A DNA stretch of 64,000 bases. Source: Clostridium_AI sp964409685. Its GTDB lineage: Bacteria; Bacillota; Clostridia; Lachnospirales; Lachnospiraceae. Position numbers and translations under genes: made by a program. Below the pieces are notes generated by a model. It was given only the letters and a program-made list of their open reading frames with translations. It was not told the DNA's origin and did no database searches. Location: the NCBI GenBank assembly GCA_964409685.1, contig CAYPEJ010000025.1:1-64000 (forward strand), read 5' to 3'. This document shows, piece by piece, positions 25,543-33,613 of this stretch (positions are counted from its first letter, which is position 1; the number at the start of each line of letters is the position of its first letter).

Positions 25543-26598
25543 ATGATACATATTTTTGACAAAAATTATTATCGTTATTTTGGAAGAATTCTAGAAAAAG
25601 ATGACATTGTTTATCTTGGTTATACAAATTCGAAAGTTGAGTTTTATGTACAAGGAGAAGCGGACAAGGACACCACTATTACTGCAAAGATTGGGACAAA
25701 ATCAAACGGTGAGCAGAATGATGCTCGTTTACGTGTGTACATCGACGATGTTCTTTACACAACAGAACCAATTGTATTAGATACAGAACTTGCAACGTAT
25801 CCAGTTGCAACATTAAATGATGACTCTGTACATAAAGTATCCATTATTAAGATTACAGAAGCACAAATGTCTTATGCCGCTTTGCATGAAATTACAATTG
25901 AAAACGGTACTTTACTTCCATTACCGAAAGAAAATGACACTCGTATTAAAGTAGAATTTATCGGCGATTCTATCACTTGCGGTTATGGTGTTCATGGCGA
26001 ACCAATGTCTGAATATCACATTAGAGAGGAAGACGGTGAAATTACATACGCAGCATTAACTGCAAAAGAATTGAATTTCAACGCACGTTACATGGGGGTA
26101 TCTGGACATGGAGTTTATTGCGAGTACACTGGTAATTTAGATGGTACCTTGTCAAGATTGTACAAATACACAAACTGGTGGGTTGACCAAGAAGCCATGT
26201 ATGAATTCAATGATTTTACACCAGAGCTTATTGTGATTAATTTAGGAACAAATGATTCTCGTTTCTTTGAAGAATCCGAGGAAGCGCAAGAAGGATTTAC
26301 TGAGAAATTCATTACTGCGTATGTGGATTTTGTAAAATTCATTCGTTCTAAATATCCAGATGTGAAGTTGTTATGTATCTGCGGAACTCTTGCTACTCAA
26401 CCATTTTCACGTATCGAAAAGGCTTGTGAGTTACTAAGAGCGGAAGGTTATGATGATATTCATACGTTAGAACTACCTTTTCACGATGTTGAACATGATG
26501 GACAGGCATCTCAACATCCTAGTGCAATTACACATCAAAAAGATGCACAACGCTTAATTGCGAAGATTCGTGAGATTATGCCGGAGGTAAATAAATAA
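25543..26598 (+). CDS. CE2-type carbohydrate esterase
   Basis: A 351-residue enzyme with an N-terminal beta-sandwich (about 1-140) and a C-terminal SGNH hydrolase domain, the arrangement of carbohydrate esterase family 2 deacetylases. Block I is VEFIGDSITCGYG with the nucleophilic Ser, block III is VINLGTNDSRFF, and the catalytic His lies in HPSAITHQ. No signal peptide is seen, so it acts on acetylated oligosaccharides in the cytoplasm. GGAGG precedes the ATG at 25543, which rejects a longer frame beginning at 25462. CE2 enzymes remove 6-O-acetyl groups from xylose- or glucose-type sugars; the precise substrate here is open. Confidence 0.85.
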   Translation: MIHIFDKNYYRYFGRILEKDDIVYLGYTNSKVEFYVQGEADKDTTITAKIGTKSNGEQNDARLRVYIDDVLYTTEPIVLDTELATYPVATLNDDSVHKVSIIKITEAQMSYAALHEITIENGTLLPLPKENDTRIKVEFIGDSITCGYGVHGEPMSEYHIREEDGEITYAALTAKELNFNARYMGVSGHGVYCEYTGNLDGTLSRLYKYTNWWVDQEAMYEFNDFTPELIVINLGTNDSRFFEESEEAQEGFTEKFITAYVDFVKFIRSKYPDVKLLCICGTLATQPFSRIEKACELLRAEGYDDIHTLELPFHDVEHDGQASQHPSAITHQKDAQRLIAKIREIMPEVNK

Positions 26599-26722
26599 GA
26601 ATTTGTATTGAGGCATTGATGCTTTTATCAATCCAGTTTTTTCAGTGGATTCACGCAAATTGAACGGATACCAAATTTAGCCTTTACAAATTTGTGGAAA
26701 TCCATTAAACTTGTATCATTGT

Positions 26723-26770
26723 TCGAAACTCAGTAATAAACGCTTAGTTGCGCGAACTCAGTATCGAAAC
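26723..26770. repeat. short repeated motif upstream of the cyclophilin gene
   Basis: CGAAACTCAGTA and CGAACTCAGTA occur 29 nt apart, just before the ribosome binding site of the next gene. No T-box or riboswitch feature could be made out in the 197-nt gap. Confidence 0.3.
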
Positions 26771-26795
26771 TTTTATTTTAGGAAGGAAACATGTT

Positions 26796-27314
26796 ATGAA
26801 AAATCCAATAGTTACATTTGAAATGGAAAATGGCGATATCATCAAAGCTGAACTTTATCCTGAAATCGCTCCAAACACAGTAAAAAACTTTATTTCTTTA
26901 ATTAACAAAAACTTCTACGACGGACTTATCTTCCACCGTGTTATTAGAGGATTCATGATCCAAGGCGGATGCCCTAACGGAAATGGTATGGGTGGTCCTG
27001 GTTACTCTATCAAAGGAGAATTCAACAACAACGGATTCAAAAATGATTTAGCGCATACACCAGGCGTTCTTTCCATGGCTCGTTCCATGATGCCTAACTC
27101 CGCTGGTTCTCAATTCTTTATCATGCACCAAACTTCTCCACACTTAGATGGCGAATATGCTGCATTTGGTAAAGTTATCGAAGGTATGGATGTTGTGAAT
27201 AAGATTGCGGAAACAAGAACAGATTATTCTGACCGTCCTGTTACAGAACAAAAAATGAAGAAAGTTACTGTTGATACTTTCGGCGAAAGTTACGATGAAC
27301 CAGAAAAGGCGTAA
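26796..27314 (+). CDS. cyclophilin-type peptidyl-prolyl isomerase
   Basis: A 172-residue cytoplasmic cyclophilin, which catalyses cis-trans isomerisation of Xaa-Pro bonds during folding. The active-site blocks are IFHRVIRGFMIQGGCP with the catalytic Arg, the LSMARSMMPNSAGSQFFI block, and LDGEYAAFGKVIEGMDV. The start at 26796 (MKNPIVTFEMENG) follows GGAAGGAAA; a longer frame from 26748 has no such site. There is no signal peptide or lipobox. It is followed by a bidirectional terminator. Confidence 0.92.
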   Translation: MKNPIVTFEMENGDIIKAELYPEIAPNTVKNFISLINKNFYDGLIFHRVIRGFMIQGGCPNGNGMGGPGYSIKGEFNNNGFKNDLAHTPGVLSMARSMMPNSAGSQFFIMHQTSPHLDGEYAAFGKVIEGMDVVNKIAETRTDYSDRPVTEQKMKKVTVDTFGESYDEPEKA

Positions 27315-27357
27315 GGGTTGTTAGAAGTAGGATAATCTTATAACTTGATAACAAAAT

Positions 27358-27405
27358 GAAAAGTAGCCTCATTTGTTGCAATGACAAAATAGGGCTACTT
27401 TTTAT
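27358..27405. terminator. bidirectional terminator between cyclophilin and PPK2 genes
   Basis: AAAAGTAGCC pairs with GGCTACTTTT across a 24-nt loop, with T runs on both strands, between two converging genes. Confidence 0.75.
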
Positions 27406-27406
27406 T

Positions 27407-28891
27407 CTATTTCAATGCCTCTTCTAACGCTTTCACTACCGTTTCCAAAATCTTAATCCTAGCATAATACTTCGAATTTGCCTCCACAATATGCCAAGGA
27501 GCATAATTGGTCGACGTCTTCACAAGCATTTCATCCACCGCCTTCTCATACTCATCCCATTTATCACGGTTTCGCCAGTCTTCCTCTGTAATCTTCCACT
27601 GTTTATCAGGCGTATTCATTCGATCTTCAAAACGTTTCTTCTGTTCGTCCTTATCTACATGAAGCCAAAACTTCAATATCACATATTTATCTTGACACAA
27701 ACTCTCTTCCATCTGATTAATCTCAGTATAAGCCCTTGTCCATTCTTCTTTTGTTGCAAATCCTTCTACTCGCTCTACCAACACTCTCCCATACCAAGTA
27801 CGGTCAAATATTGTCAAATGCCCTGTCTTCGGAAACTTCGACCAGAATCGCCACAAATAATGAAATTGTCGCTCTAAATCATTTGGTGAAGATATCGGAA
27901 CTACTTCATATCCTCTCGGATCAATCTTTTCCGTCAACCTTTTAATCGCGCCACCTTTTCCTGCTGCATCCCACCCCTCTAATGCAATAATAACAGGGAT
28001 TTTCTCACGATACATACGGTTATGCAACATAGAAAGTTTTGATTGCAATTCCTCTACTTTCACTTTATATTCATCCTTCGTCATCGTCTTAGACAAATCC
28101 ACTCCTTGTAGTACTCGAGAACGAAATGCAGTTTCTTCACTAAATATTTGCTTTTCTTCTTTTTGTTCCATTGCATTTTTTCGCCTAGCTTTGATAAGTG
28201 CATGTTCAAACTCTTTTACTACAATGCTTAAAATCTTTGCCGTCGCATATCGCTTGTCAGTTGCTTCAATCAGATTCCAAGGCGCATCCGCTGTGTCAGT
28301 CTCTACAAGCATACGATTGAATTCTTCTTTATTTTCCTCATAATGCTTATTCTCTTTCCAATCTTTTTTCTCAACTCGCCACCTTGTGTCTTCTGTATGC
28401 TCTAGTTTATCGAATCTCTTCTTCTGTTCTTCTTTACTTATGTGAAGGAAAAACTTTATAAGTAAGGTTCCATCTTGAATCAATTGACTCTCAAAGGAGT
28501 TGATTTCATCATAAAGAATTTCCAAATGAACCTTGTCATCTTTTCTCTTTTTCTCCAGTGCTCTAGAATACCAACAATTATTAAACACATGAATACGCCC
28601 TTTCGGTGGTATAGTATTCCAGAATGGCCAGAAGAAAGAATGTCGTTTTTCTTCTTCCGATTCATCTTCTAGGGAAATTACTCGAAATCCTCTCGGGTCT
28701 AGTGGATGGATAATCTGATTTATTAATGTACCTTTTCCAGACGCAGACCAACCTTCCATCACAATTCCTACTGGTATGTTATTTTCTTTCAACTCTCTTT
28801 GTAGTCGTCCGAGCTTTTCAATGTAATCTTCTACTTTCTTTTTATACTCATGCTTCGTTAAACTTTGTTTCAAATCAATTTGGTCTAGCAT
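27407..28891 (-). CDS. two-domain polyphosphate kinase 2 (polyphosphate:AMP phosphotransferase type)
   Basis: A 494-residue protein made of two PPK2 domains in tandem. The first has Walker A GWSASGKGTLI and DPRGFRVISL; the second has GWDAAGKGGAI, DPRGYEVVPIS and the lid block FDRTWYGRVLVERVEGF. Tandem PPK2 enzymes (class II) phosphorylate AMP to ADP with polyphosphate. The C-terminal domain keeps all key residues, while the N-terminal one has Ser in place of the usual Asp after GW and a CWYSR block in place of RTWYGR, typical of the inactive partner. GGAGG precedes the ATG. It works in energy and polyphosphate metabolism and has no obvious operon partner. Confidence 0.9.
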   Translation of the reverse strand: MLDQIDLKQSLTKHEYKKKVEDYIEKLGRLQRELKENNIPVGIVMEGWSASGKGTLINQIIHPLDPRGFRVISLEDESEEEKRHSFFWPFWNTIPPKGRIHVFNNCWYSRALEKKRKDDKVHLEILYDEINSFESQLIQDGTLLIKFFLHISKEEQKKRFDKLEHTEDTRWRVEKKDWKENKHYEENKEEFNRMLVETDTADAPWNLIEATDKRYATAKILSIVVKEFEHALIKARRKNAMEQKEEKQIFSEETAFRSRVLQGVDLSKTMTKDEYKVKVEELQSKLSMLHNRMYREKIPVIIALEGWDAAGKGGAIKRLTEKIDPRGYEVVPISSPNDLERQFHYLWRFWSKFPKTGHLTIFDRTWYGRVLVERVEGFATKEEWTRAYTEINQMEESLCQDKYVILKFWLHVDKDEQKKRFEDRMNTPDKQWKITEEDWRNRDKWDEYEKAVDEMLVKTSTNYAPWHIVEANSKYYARIKILETVVKALEEALK

Positions 28892-28982
28892 ATGATGCCT
28901 CCATTCGTTACTAAAAATCGTCTTAATTAGTATTGGTAATATATTTATATTGTTGTTTTAATTCATCCATACTATTCACTTA

Positions 28983-30077
28983 TTATTTCTCTTCCACTTC
29001 GATATGAATTCCCTCGCCATCCAAAGAAAATTCTTTCAAAAAACTATCCTTTTGTTCTTCTGTCACTTCAGATTTCATGTACACAACAACACCATTTTCT
29101 GCCACACCACATGCAATCACATACGAATATTTATTACGTTCTTTACTGATTGCATCACTGATTTTACTTTTTATTAACTCATAATCTGTATATTTTAATT
29201 TACTTTTCTCAAATACCACATATGCTTTATCTTTTAATGTTTCTATTATTTTTTCTCTATTCGCTTTATTATCTTCTGCCAATAGAACATGTATGTTTAG
29301 GACATTATCGTCAAATTTCAAATCACATCCACCATACCATTCTTCTTTCTTATATTGCTGCAACTTTGCAATTTCAGCCTGTAATATTTTGTAACGTTTA
29401 TATTCTTCTGAATAATCCGCTGTAAAATCAATATTACATATATCAATCAACCAATTATTGAATTCTTCTGAATGTTTTTCAAAGCACTCTCTGTCAATAG
29501 TAACTCTATCTGTAGAAAAGCATTCCATCATACGACAATTTATTGGATAGAACTGTATCTTTTGATAACTTCCATCAACAAGATATATGTAAATTGTTCT
29601 TTCTTTCACTACATCTACTTTTTGCATGTTATCATTTACAGTAGCATTGTCTACTATATGAAGTTGGGACAATTGATCATAAAAATATGAAATATTATTC
29701 ATATCCTTAATTTCTACATCTTCAATCTCTGGTATATAGGAATTATCTCTTGATTCATTTTGACGAATGACAATTTTGGAAATATCATCTCGTGAACAGA
29801 TACCTACTTTTGTTAATAGCTCTTTCCCACTCATACCTATGATATCTATATAATCTTCCATTCTTAATACATCTTGTACTGTATCCCATTCCTCGCTGAC
29901 AACAGTTGAATTCTTATTATTCTTATTTTCTCTCTTTAAAAACATACGAGTAGTGAAATGAAATAAGGTAAAAACAATGATACAAAAAGAGAGTACCGTA
30001 ACTAGCTTTCGTATCATTCTTTTATTTCTATCATTTTTTTTCTTACCTTGAATTTTTTGATTCTTGTTCGTTAACAT
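28983..30077 (-). CDS. membrane-anchored hypothetical protein
   Basis: A 364-residue protein with a short, highly basic N-terminus (KNQKIQGKKKNDRNKRMIRK), one membrane helix near residues 25-45 and a large extracytoplasmic part. The outside region is Asp/Glu/Lys-rich with predicted alpha/beta structure and no motif known to me. AAAGGGG precedes the ATG. Topology suggests an anchored, surface-facing protein in a type II (N-in) orientation. It is separated from the Nudix gene by a terminator and is probably monocistronic. Confidence 0.65.
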   Translation of the reverse strand: MLTNKNQKIQGKKKNDRNKRMIRKLVTVLSFCIIVFTLFHFTTRMFLKRENKNNKNSTVVSEEWDTVQDVLRMEDYIDIIGMSGKELLTKVGICSRDDISKIVIRQNESRDNSYIPEIEDVEIKDMNNISYFYDQLSQLHIVDNATVNDNMQKVDVVKERTIYIYLVDGSYQKIQFYPINCRMMECFSTDRVTIDRECFEKHSEEFNNWLIDICNIDFTADYSEEYKRYKILQAEIAKLQQYKKEEWYGGCDLKFDDNVLNIHVLLAEDNKANREKIIETLKDKAYVVFEKSKLKYTDYELIKSKISDAISKERNKYSYVIACGVAENGVVVYMKSEVTEEQKDSFLKEFSLDGEGIHIEVEEK

Positions 30078-30137
30078 ATCTCTTATTCCCCTTTCTATGA
30101 TAATTCTACAACATTTTTCATATGTATAAATTAGGAA

Positions 30138-30168
30138 ATATAGCGAAGTGGAATTTCCAATGAATTAA
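30138..30168 (-). repeat. terminator-linked repeated element, copy 2
   Basis: The minus-strand core ATTCATTGGAAATTCC continues with ACTTCGCTATAT and matches copy 1 at 4609-4643. It again directly follows a hairpin with CTCTTT arms. Confidence 0.6.
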
Positions 30169-30210
30169 AAAGAGTACCACCCAGACATCCACGTCTAAGT
30201 GATACTCTTT
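30166..30210 (-). terminator. terminator of the second Nudix gene
   Basis: AAAGAGTACCAC (30169-30180) pairs with 30199-30210 with one mismatch, followed by a T-rich stretch on the minus strand. Confidence 0.75.
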
Positions 30211-30216
30211 CACGTC

Positions 30217-30669
30217 TTAAAAATATTTTTTGCAACCCCACAGATTGCTCTTCTTTAAATACACGTATTCACTATACGCCTTCTCAAGAATCTGCTTTTC
30301 ATTTGAAAACTTTAATAAATGAAAGGCCTCATGAAACTTGTAATAACCAGAATCCATAAAATATTCTTCACGTTGTGGTTTGCTATAGTAACTATCAGCC
30401 ATCATTAAATACCAATGAACATCTTTTGTCACTGTATCCTGAGGTGTATTAAAATTATACTGGCTTTTCCCTACATATTTGATAATAGAAGCAGAAACCC
30501 CCGTTTCCTCCTTTACTTCACGTAAAGCAGTTTCCTTAAACTCTTCCCCTGCTTCAACCGTTCCTTTCGGCAAAACCCATCCCTCATACTTATTCTTATA
30601 ATTTTTATACAGTAACAAAATCTTTCCTCTGAAAATAACCACACCGCCACAGCTCGTTGCTTCAACCAT
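30217..30669 (-). CDS. Nudix hydrolase, MutT/Ap4A-hydrolase-like
   Basis: A 150-residue cytoplasmic enzyme. The Nudix box is LPKGTVEAGEEFKETALREV followed by KEETGVSA, complete at about residues 33-58. The N-terminus ATSCGGVVIFRGKILLL and the KYEGWVLPKG entry resemble diadenosine tetraphosphate hydrolases, but the substrate is not determined by sequence alone. GGGGG precedes the ATG. It follows the PBP gene after a 105-nt gap with no terminator visible, so it may be weakly cotranscribed with the cell-wall genes upstream. Confidence 0.87.
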   Translation of the reverse strand: MVEATSCGGVVIFRGKILLLYKNYKNKYEGWVLPKGTVEAGEEFKETALREVKEETGVSASIIKYVGKSQYNFNTPQDTVTKDVHWYLMMADSYYSKPQREEYFMDSGYYKFHEAFHLLKFSNEKQILEKAYSEYVYLKKSNLWGCKKYF

Positions 30670-30773
30670 TGCAATGCCCCCTGTTATTGTGATTTCTCAC
30701 ATTTTTGGTGTGTCTAACTGTTCATTAGTATACCTCTTTTTTAGCAACATTGCAATAATATTCACCAATTTAA

Positions 30774-32261
30774 TTAATTTAGGTAACTATTGAATAGCTT
30801 TTTCGCAATTGGTACCGCATATTCACTTCCTGTTCCAGAGTTTTCGACAATCACGCTAATTGCAATTTCTTTCTCTGCTGCTTCTGCAAATCCAAGGAAC
30901 CAAGCATGAGAGGAACCCGTAGAATTAAATTCCGCAGAACCAGTTTTTCCAGCCACTTCGTAGGAACTTGTTTTTAAAGAAGTGGCTGTTCCGTCGTTGA
31001 CTACTTCTTTCATATACTCTGTTAAAATCTCAGCTTGCTCTTCTGTCATCGCTTTGGAGTAGACAGAAGTTCTTGTTTTATTGACAACCTTTCCAGATTG
31101 TGTTTGTGAGCCTTCTACAAGATATGGTGTCATCATTTTTCCTTCATTGGCAATAGCTGCTGCAATCATCGCACTATGAAGTGGTGTAATCTGTGTTTTT
31201 CCTTGTCCCATAGCAGTCTGTGCAATTTCATTTTCAGAATCTGCCTTTGAAAGCACAAAACTACTCTTTTTGTAAGGAATACTAAGAGGAATCTCCTTGT
31301 TAAATCCAAGTTTTTCACATGTTGATTTGAATGATTTTAAATTCAACAAAGTTCCTATATGTGCAAAGGAATCATTACAAGAATGCGCAAGAGATGTCTT
31401 TAAGTCAATTGTTCCATGCGCTCTTTTGTTGTAACAAGAAATAGCACGGTCACCAAACATTGCACTCCCTTTGCAGTCATAGCTGTAAGTTTCATAACTA
31501 CTTGGATTCTCCTTTAGGTATTCTAGCAATGTAACAACCTTAAACGTTGAACCCGGTGCATACAAACCTTGAGTAGCACGATTTAATAACGTCGATGTAT
31601 TATTTGCATCTTCTATTAATGTGTCCCAATTCGAAGCAATGGTATTCGGATCATAACTTGGAGTAGACACCATACAAAGAATTTTTCCTGTAGATGGCTC
31701 TATTGCTACTACTGCTCCTTTTCGACTACCTAACGCTTCATATGCCGTTTTTTGCAATTCTACATTTAACGTGGTAACAATATCGTCTGCAAGTACCTTT
31801 TCCCCTTGCATTTGCTCCACAGCTTGACTAATCACATTGGTATGGGAAGTCAGTAAAGTGAAATTTTCTGCCAATTCAAGCCCCGTCTTTCCTTTGCCAA
31901 CGCTTCCTACTACATGTGCAAACACTTGTTTATACGGATAATTTCGAGTTTCATTCCCTTCACTATCCGTTACCGTCTCTGCCAATACACTTCCATCTGA
32001 TGCCAGAATTTTCCCTCTTACATATTTTTCAGCTAACAAATCTTGACGTTTATTATAACTACTATTGATCACATCGGATGATTCTACTACCATAAAGTAA
32101 ATATAACGTCCTGTAAGCAATAAGAAAATACCTACAAAGATATAAATCACTTTAAAAATATCACCATTTCTTTTTTTCCTTGGACTAGTACTCGACTTCT
32201 TTAACGGTTGGTACTCTTCGTTTTGGATTTGTTTCTTTGACTTTCTTCTTCTCTTTTCCAC
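30774..32261 (-). CDS. class B penicillin-binding protein (transpeptidase)
   Basis: A 495-residue peptidoglycan cross-linking enzyme with one N-terminal membrane helix (about 42-62) after a very basic tail. The active-site motifs are STFK (Ser nucleophile) in GSTFKVVTLLEYL, SCN in AHSCNDSFAHIG, and KTGSAEF. The dimerisation or pedestal domain is short, as in the PbpA/FtsI-like enzymes of Clostridia and Actinobacteria. A GTG start at 32261 is chosen because GAGGAG stands seven nt before it; the ATG 15 nt earlier lacks this. It overlaps the FtsW/RodA gene by 77 nt, so the glycan polymerase and its partner transpeptidase are translationally linked. Confidence 0.88.
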   Translation of the reverse strand: MEKRRRKSKKQIQNEEYQPLKKSSTSPRKKRNGDIFKVIYIFVGIFLLLTGRYIYFMVVESSDVINSSYNKRQDLLAEKYVRGKILASDGSVLAETVTDSEGNETRNYPYKQVFAHVVGSVGKGKTGLELAENFTLLTSHTNVISQAVEQMQGEKVLADDIVTTLNVELQKTAYEALGSRKGAVVAIEPSTGKILCMVSTPSYDPNTIASNWDTLIEDANNTSTLLNRATQGLYAPGSTFKVVTLLEYLKENPSSYETYSYDCKGSAMFGDRAISCYNKRAHGTIDLKTSLAHSCNDSFAHIGTLLNLKSFKSTCEKLGFNKEIPLSIPYKKSSFVLSKADSENEIAQTAMGQGKTQITPLHSAMIAAAIANEGKMMTPYLVEGSQTQSGKVVNKTRTSVYSKAMTEEQAEILTEYMKEVVNDGTATSLKTSSYEVAGKTGSAEFNSTGSSHAWFLGFAEAAEKEIAISVIVENSGTGSEYAVPIAKKLFNSYLN

Positions 32262-33570
32262 TTCTACGCTCCTCATTCTGATTCAATAAATATAATCCTT
32301 GCATTACACTAAACACCATTACTGTACTAAGCACAGAACTTCCTCCGTAGCTTACCAACGGGAGGGTTACCCCTGTAGATGGTATAAATTTCGTAACACC
32401 ACCGATGCATAAAAGCACTTGTACAATAAACATAACACTTAGCCCTAGTGCGACGAGTTTGTAAAACAGTTCTTTCATTTTTAAAGATATAGTTACAAAC
32501 ATGATAAATAGCGTAACATACAGCACAATCAACCAGATAGCATAGATTCCCCCTAATTCCTCGGATATGGCTGCAAAGATAAAATCACTTTTCCCTACTG
32601 GAATACTTGTCGGAAGACCTTTTCCTATTCCCATACCAAACCATCCGCCTGTACCTATAGCAAAGAGCGACTGCACTACTTGATAACCTGTGTTTGCAAC
32701 ATCATCCCAAGGATTTAACCATGCACTTACACGAACCTGAACATGAGGAAATAGGAAGTACGCTACAACTGCCGCTGCCGAACCACTTAATAATCCCGCA
32801 ATTGCATAAAGAGCTTTTCCTGTAGCAATGTAAAGCATAGCAATATAAGTTAAAAATAGAATTAAGGATGCACCTAAGTCTTTTTCTAACACCAAAATCA
32901 AAACATGCGTAGCTGCTAGTATTGTAATGATTACCACTTGCTTAAACTCCGTGGATTTCGCATATCCCGCTGCCACGAAAAATACAAAGAGTAGTTTTAT
33001 GAATTCCGACGGCTGAATCAATATATTACCAACATAAACCCAGTTTTTCGCCCCATACACAGTAACACCAAACACAAATACATATGCTAACATCCCAATT
33101 CCTACAATAGCATATATCCATTGGAGCTTTGTGAGGAAGTACATTTTCTTAATAATAATAGGCACAAACATGCCAATCCCCATAGCAATGGTAGCCATCC
33201 AAAATTGTCTCCACGCTGAATCAAATGATAATCTTGCCAACATAACAAAGCTAATCGAAAACAACATCATCATATGATTTAAAATTGGTTTTGATAGTCT
33301 CTTATAAATCAACGGATACAATGTACTAAATACAACTAAAAATGCCACTTGTGCCAGATAAAATATTAATATCTGAATGTCTTCTGTATTCATGTATAGA
33401 ACCAGATTACATATAAAATGATTTACATATAGTAACATTTGCTGTATTCGATAAAATGATCTTAATCTTTTCTTATTCTTCTTTTGAAATATTTTAAATC
33501 CGTAAATTGTATATATTGTCATAAGGATAATTATGACGAATCTTGAGATTTCAACAATTACATTTTTCAT
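32185..33570 (-). CDS. FtsW/RodA/SpoVE family glycan polymerase
   Basis: A 461-residue SEDS protein with about ten or more membrane helices and two extra N-terminal helices (residues 1-100) ahead of the standard SEDS core. Typical blocks are PSEFIKLLFVFFVA, the Asp-bearing VLEKDLGASLILFL, the large loop VPVGKSDFIFAAISEELGG and VTLPLVSYGGSSVL near the end. It polymerises lipid II glycan strands. The start at 33570 (MKNVIVEISR) has GGAGG before it. It is paired with the class B PBP that overlaps its 3' end. Division, elongation and sporulation are all possible roles; sequence alone does not decide. Confidence 0.9.
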   Translation of the reverse strand: MKNVIVEISRFVIIILMTIYTIYGFKIFQKKNKKRLRSFYRIQQMLLYVNHFICNLVLYMNTEDIQILIFYLAQVAFLVVFSTLYPLIYKRLSKPILNHMMMLFSISFVMLARLSFDSAWRQFWMATIAMGIGMFVPIIIKKMYFLTKLQWIYAIVGIGMLAYVFVFGVTVYGAKNWVYVGNILIQPSEFIKLLFVFFVAAGYAKSTEFKQVVIITILAATHVLILVLEKDLGASLILFLTYIAMLYIATGKALYAIAGLLSGSAAAVVAYFLFPHVQVRVSAWLNPWDDVANTGYQVVQSLFAIGTGGWFGMGIGKGLPTSIPVGKSDFIFAAISEELGGIYAIWLIVLYVTLFIMFVTISLKMKELFYKLVALGLSVMFIVQVLLCIGGVTKFIPSTGVTLPLVSYGGSSVLSTVMVFSVMQGLYLLNQNEERRSGKEKKKVKETNPKRRVPTVKEVEY

Positions 33571-33613
33571 TTCATCCTCCATGTGTTCACATGTTCTCTG
33601 TACTTTTCATGCG

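Noticed and set aside
26599..26795. T-box or riboswitch before the cyclophilin gene
   Set aside because: No T-box core sequence or terminator hairpin could be found in the gap.
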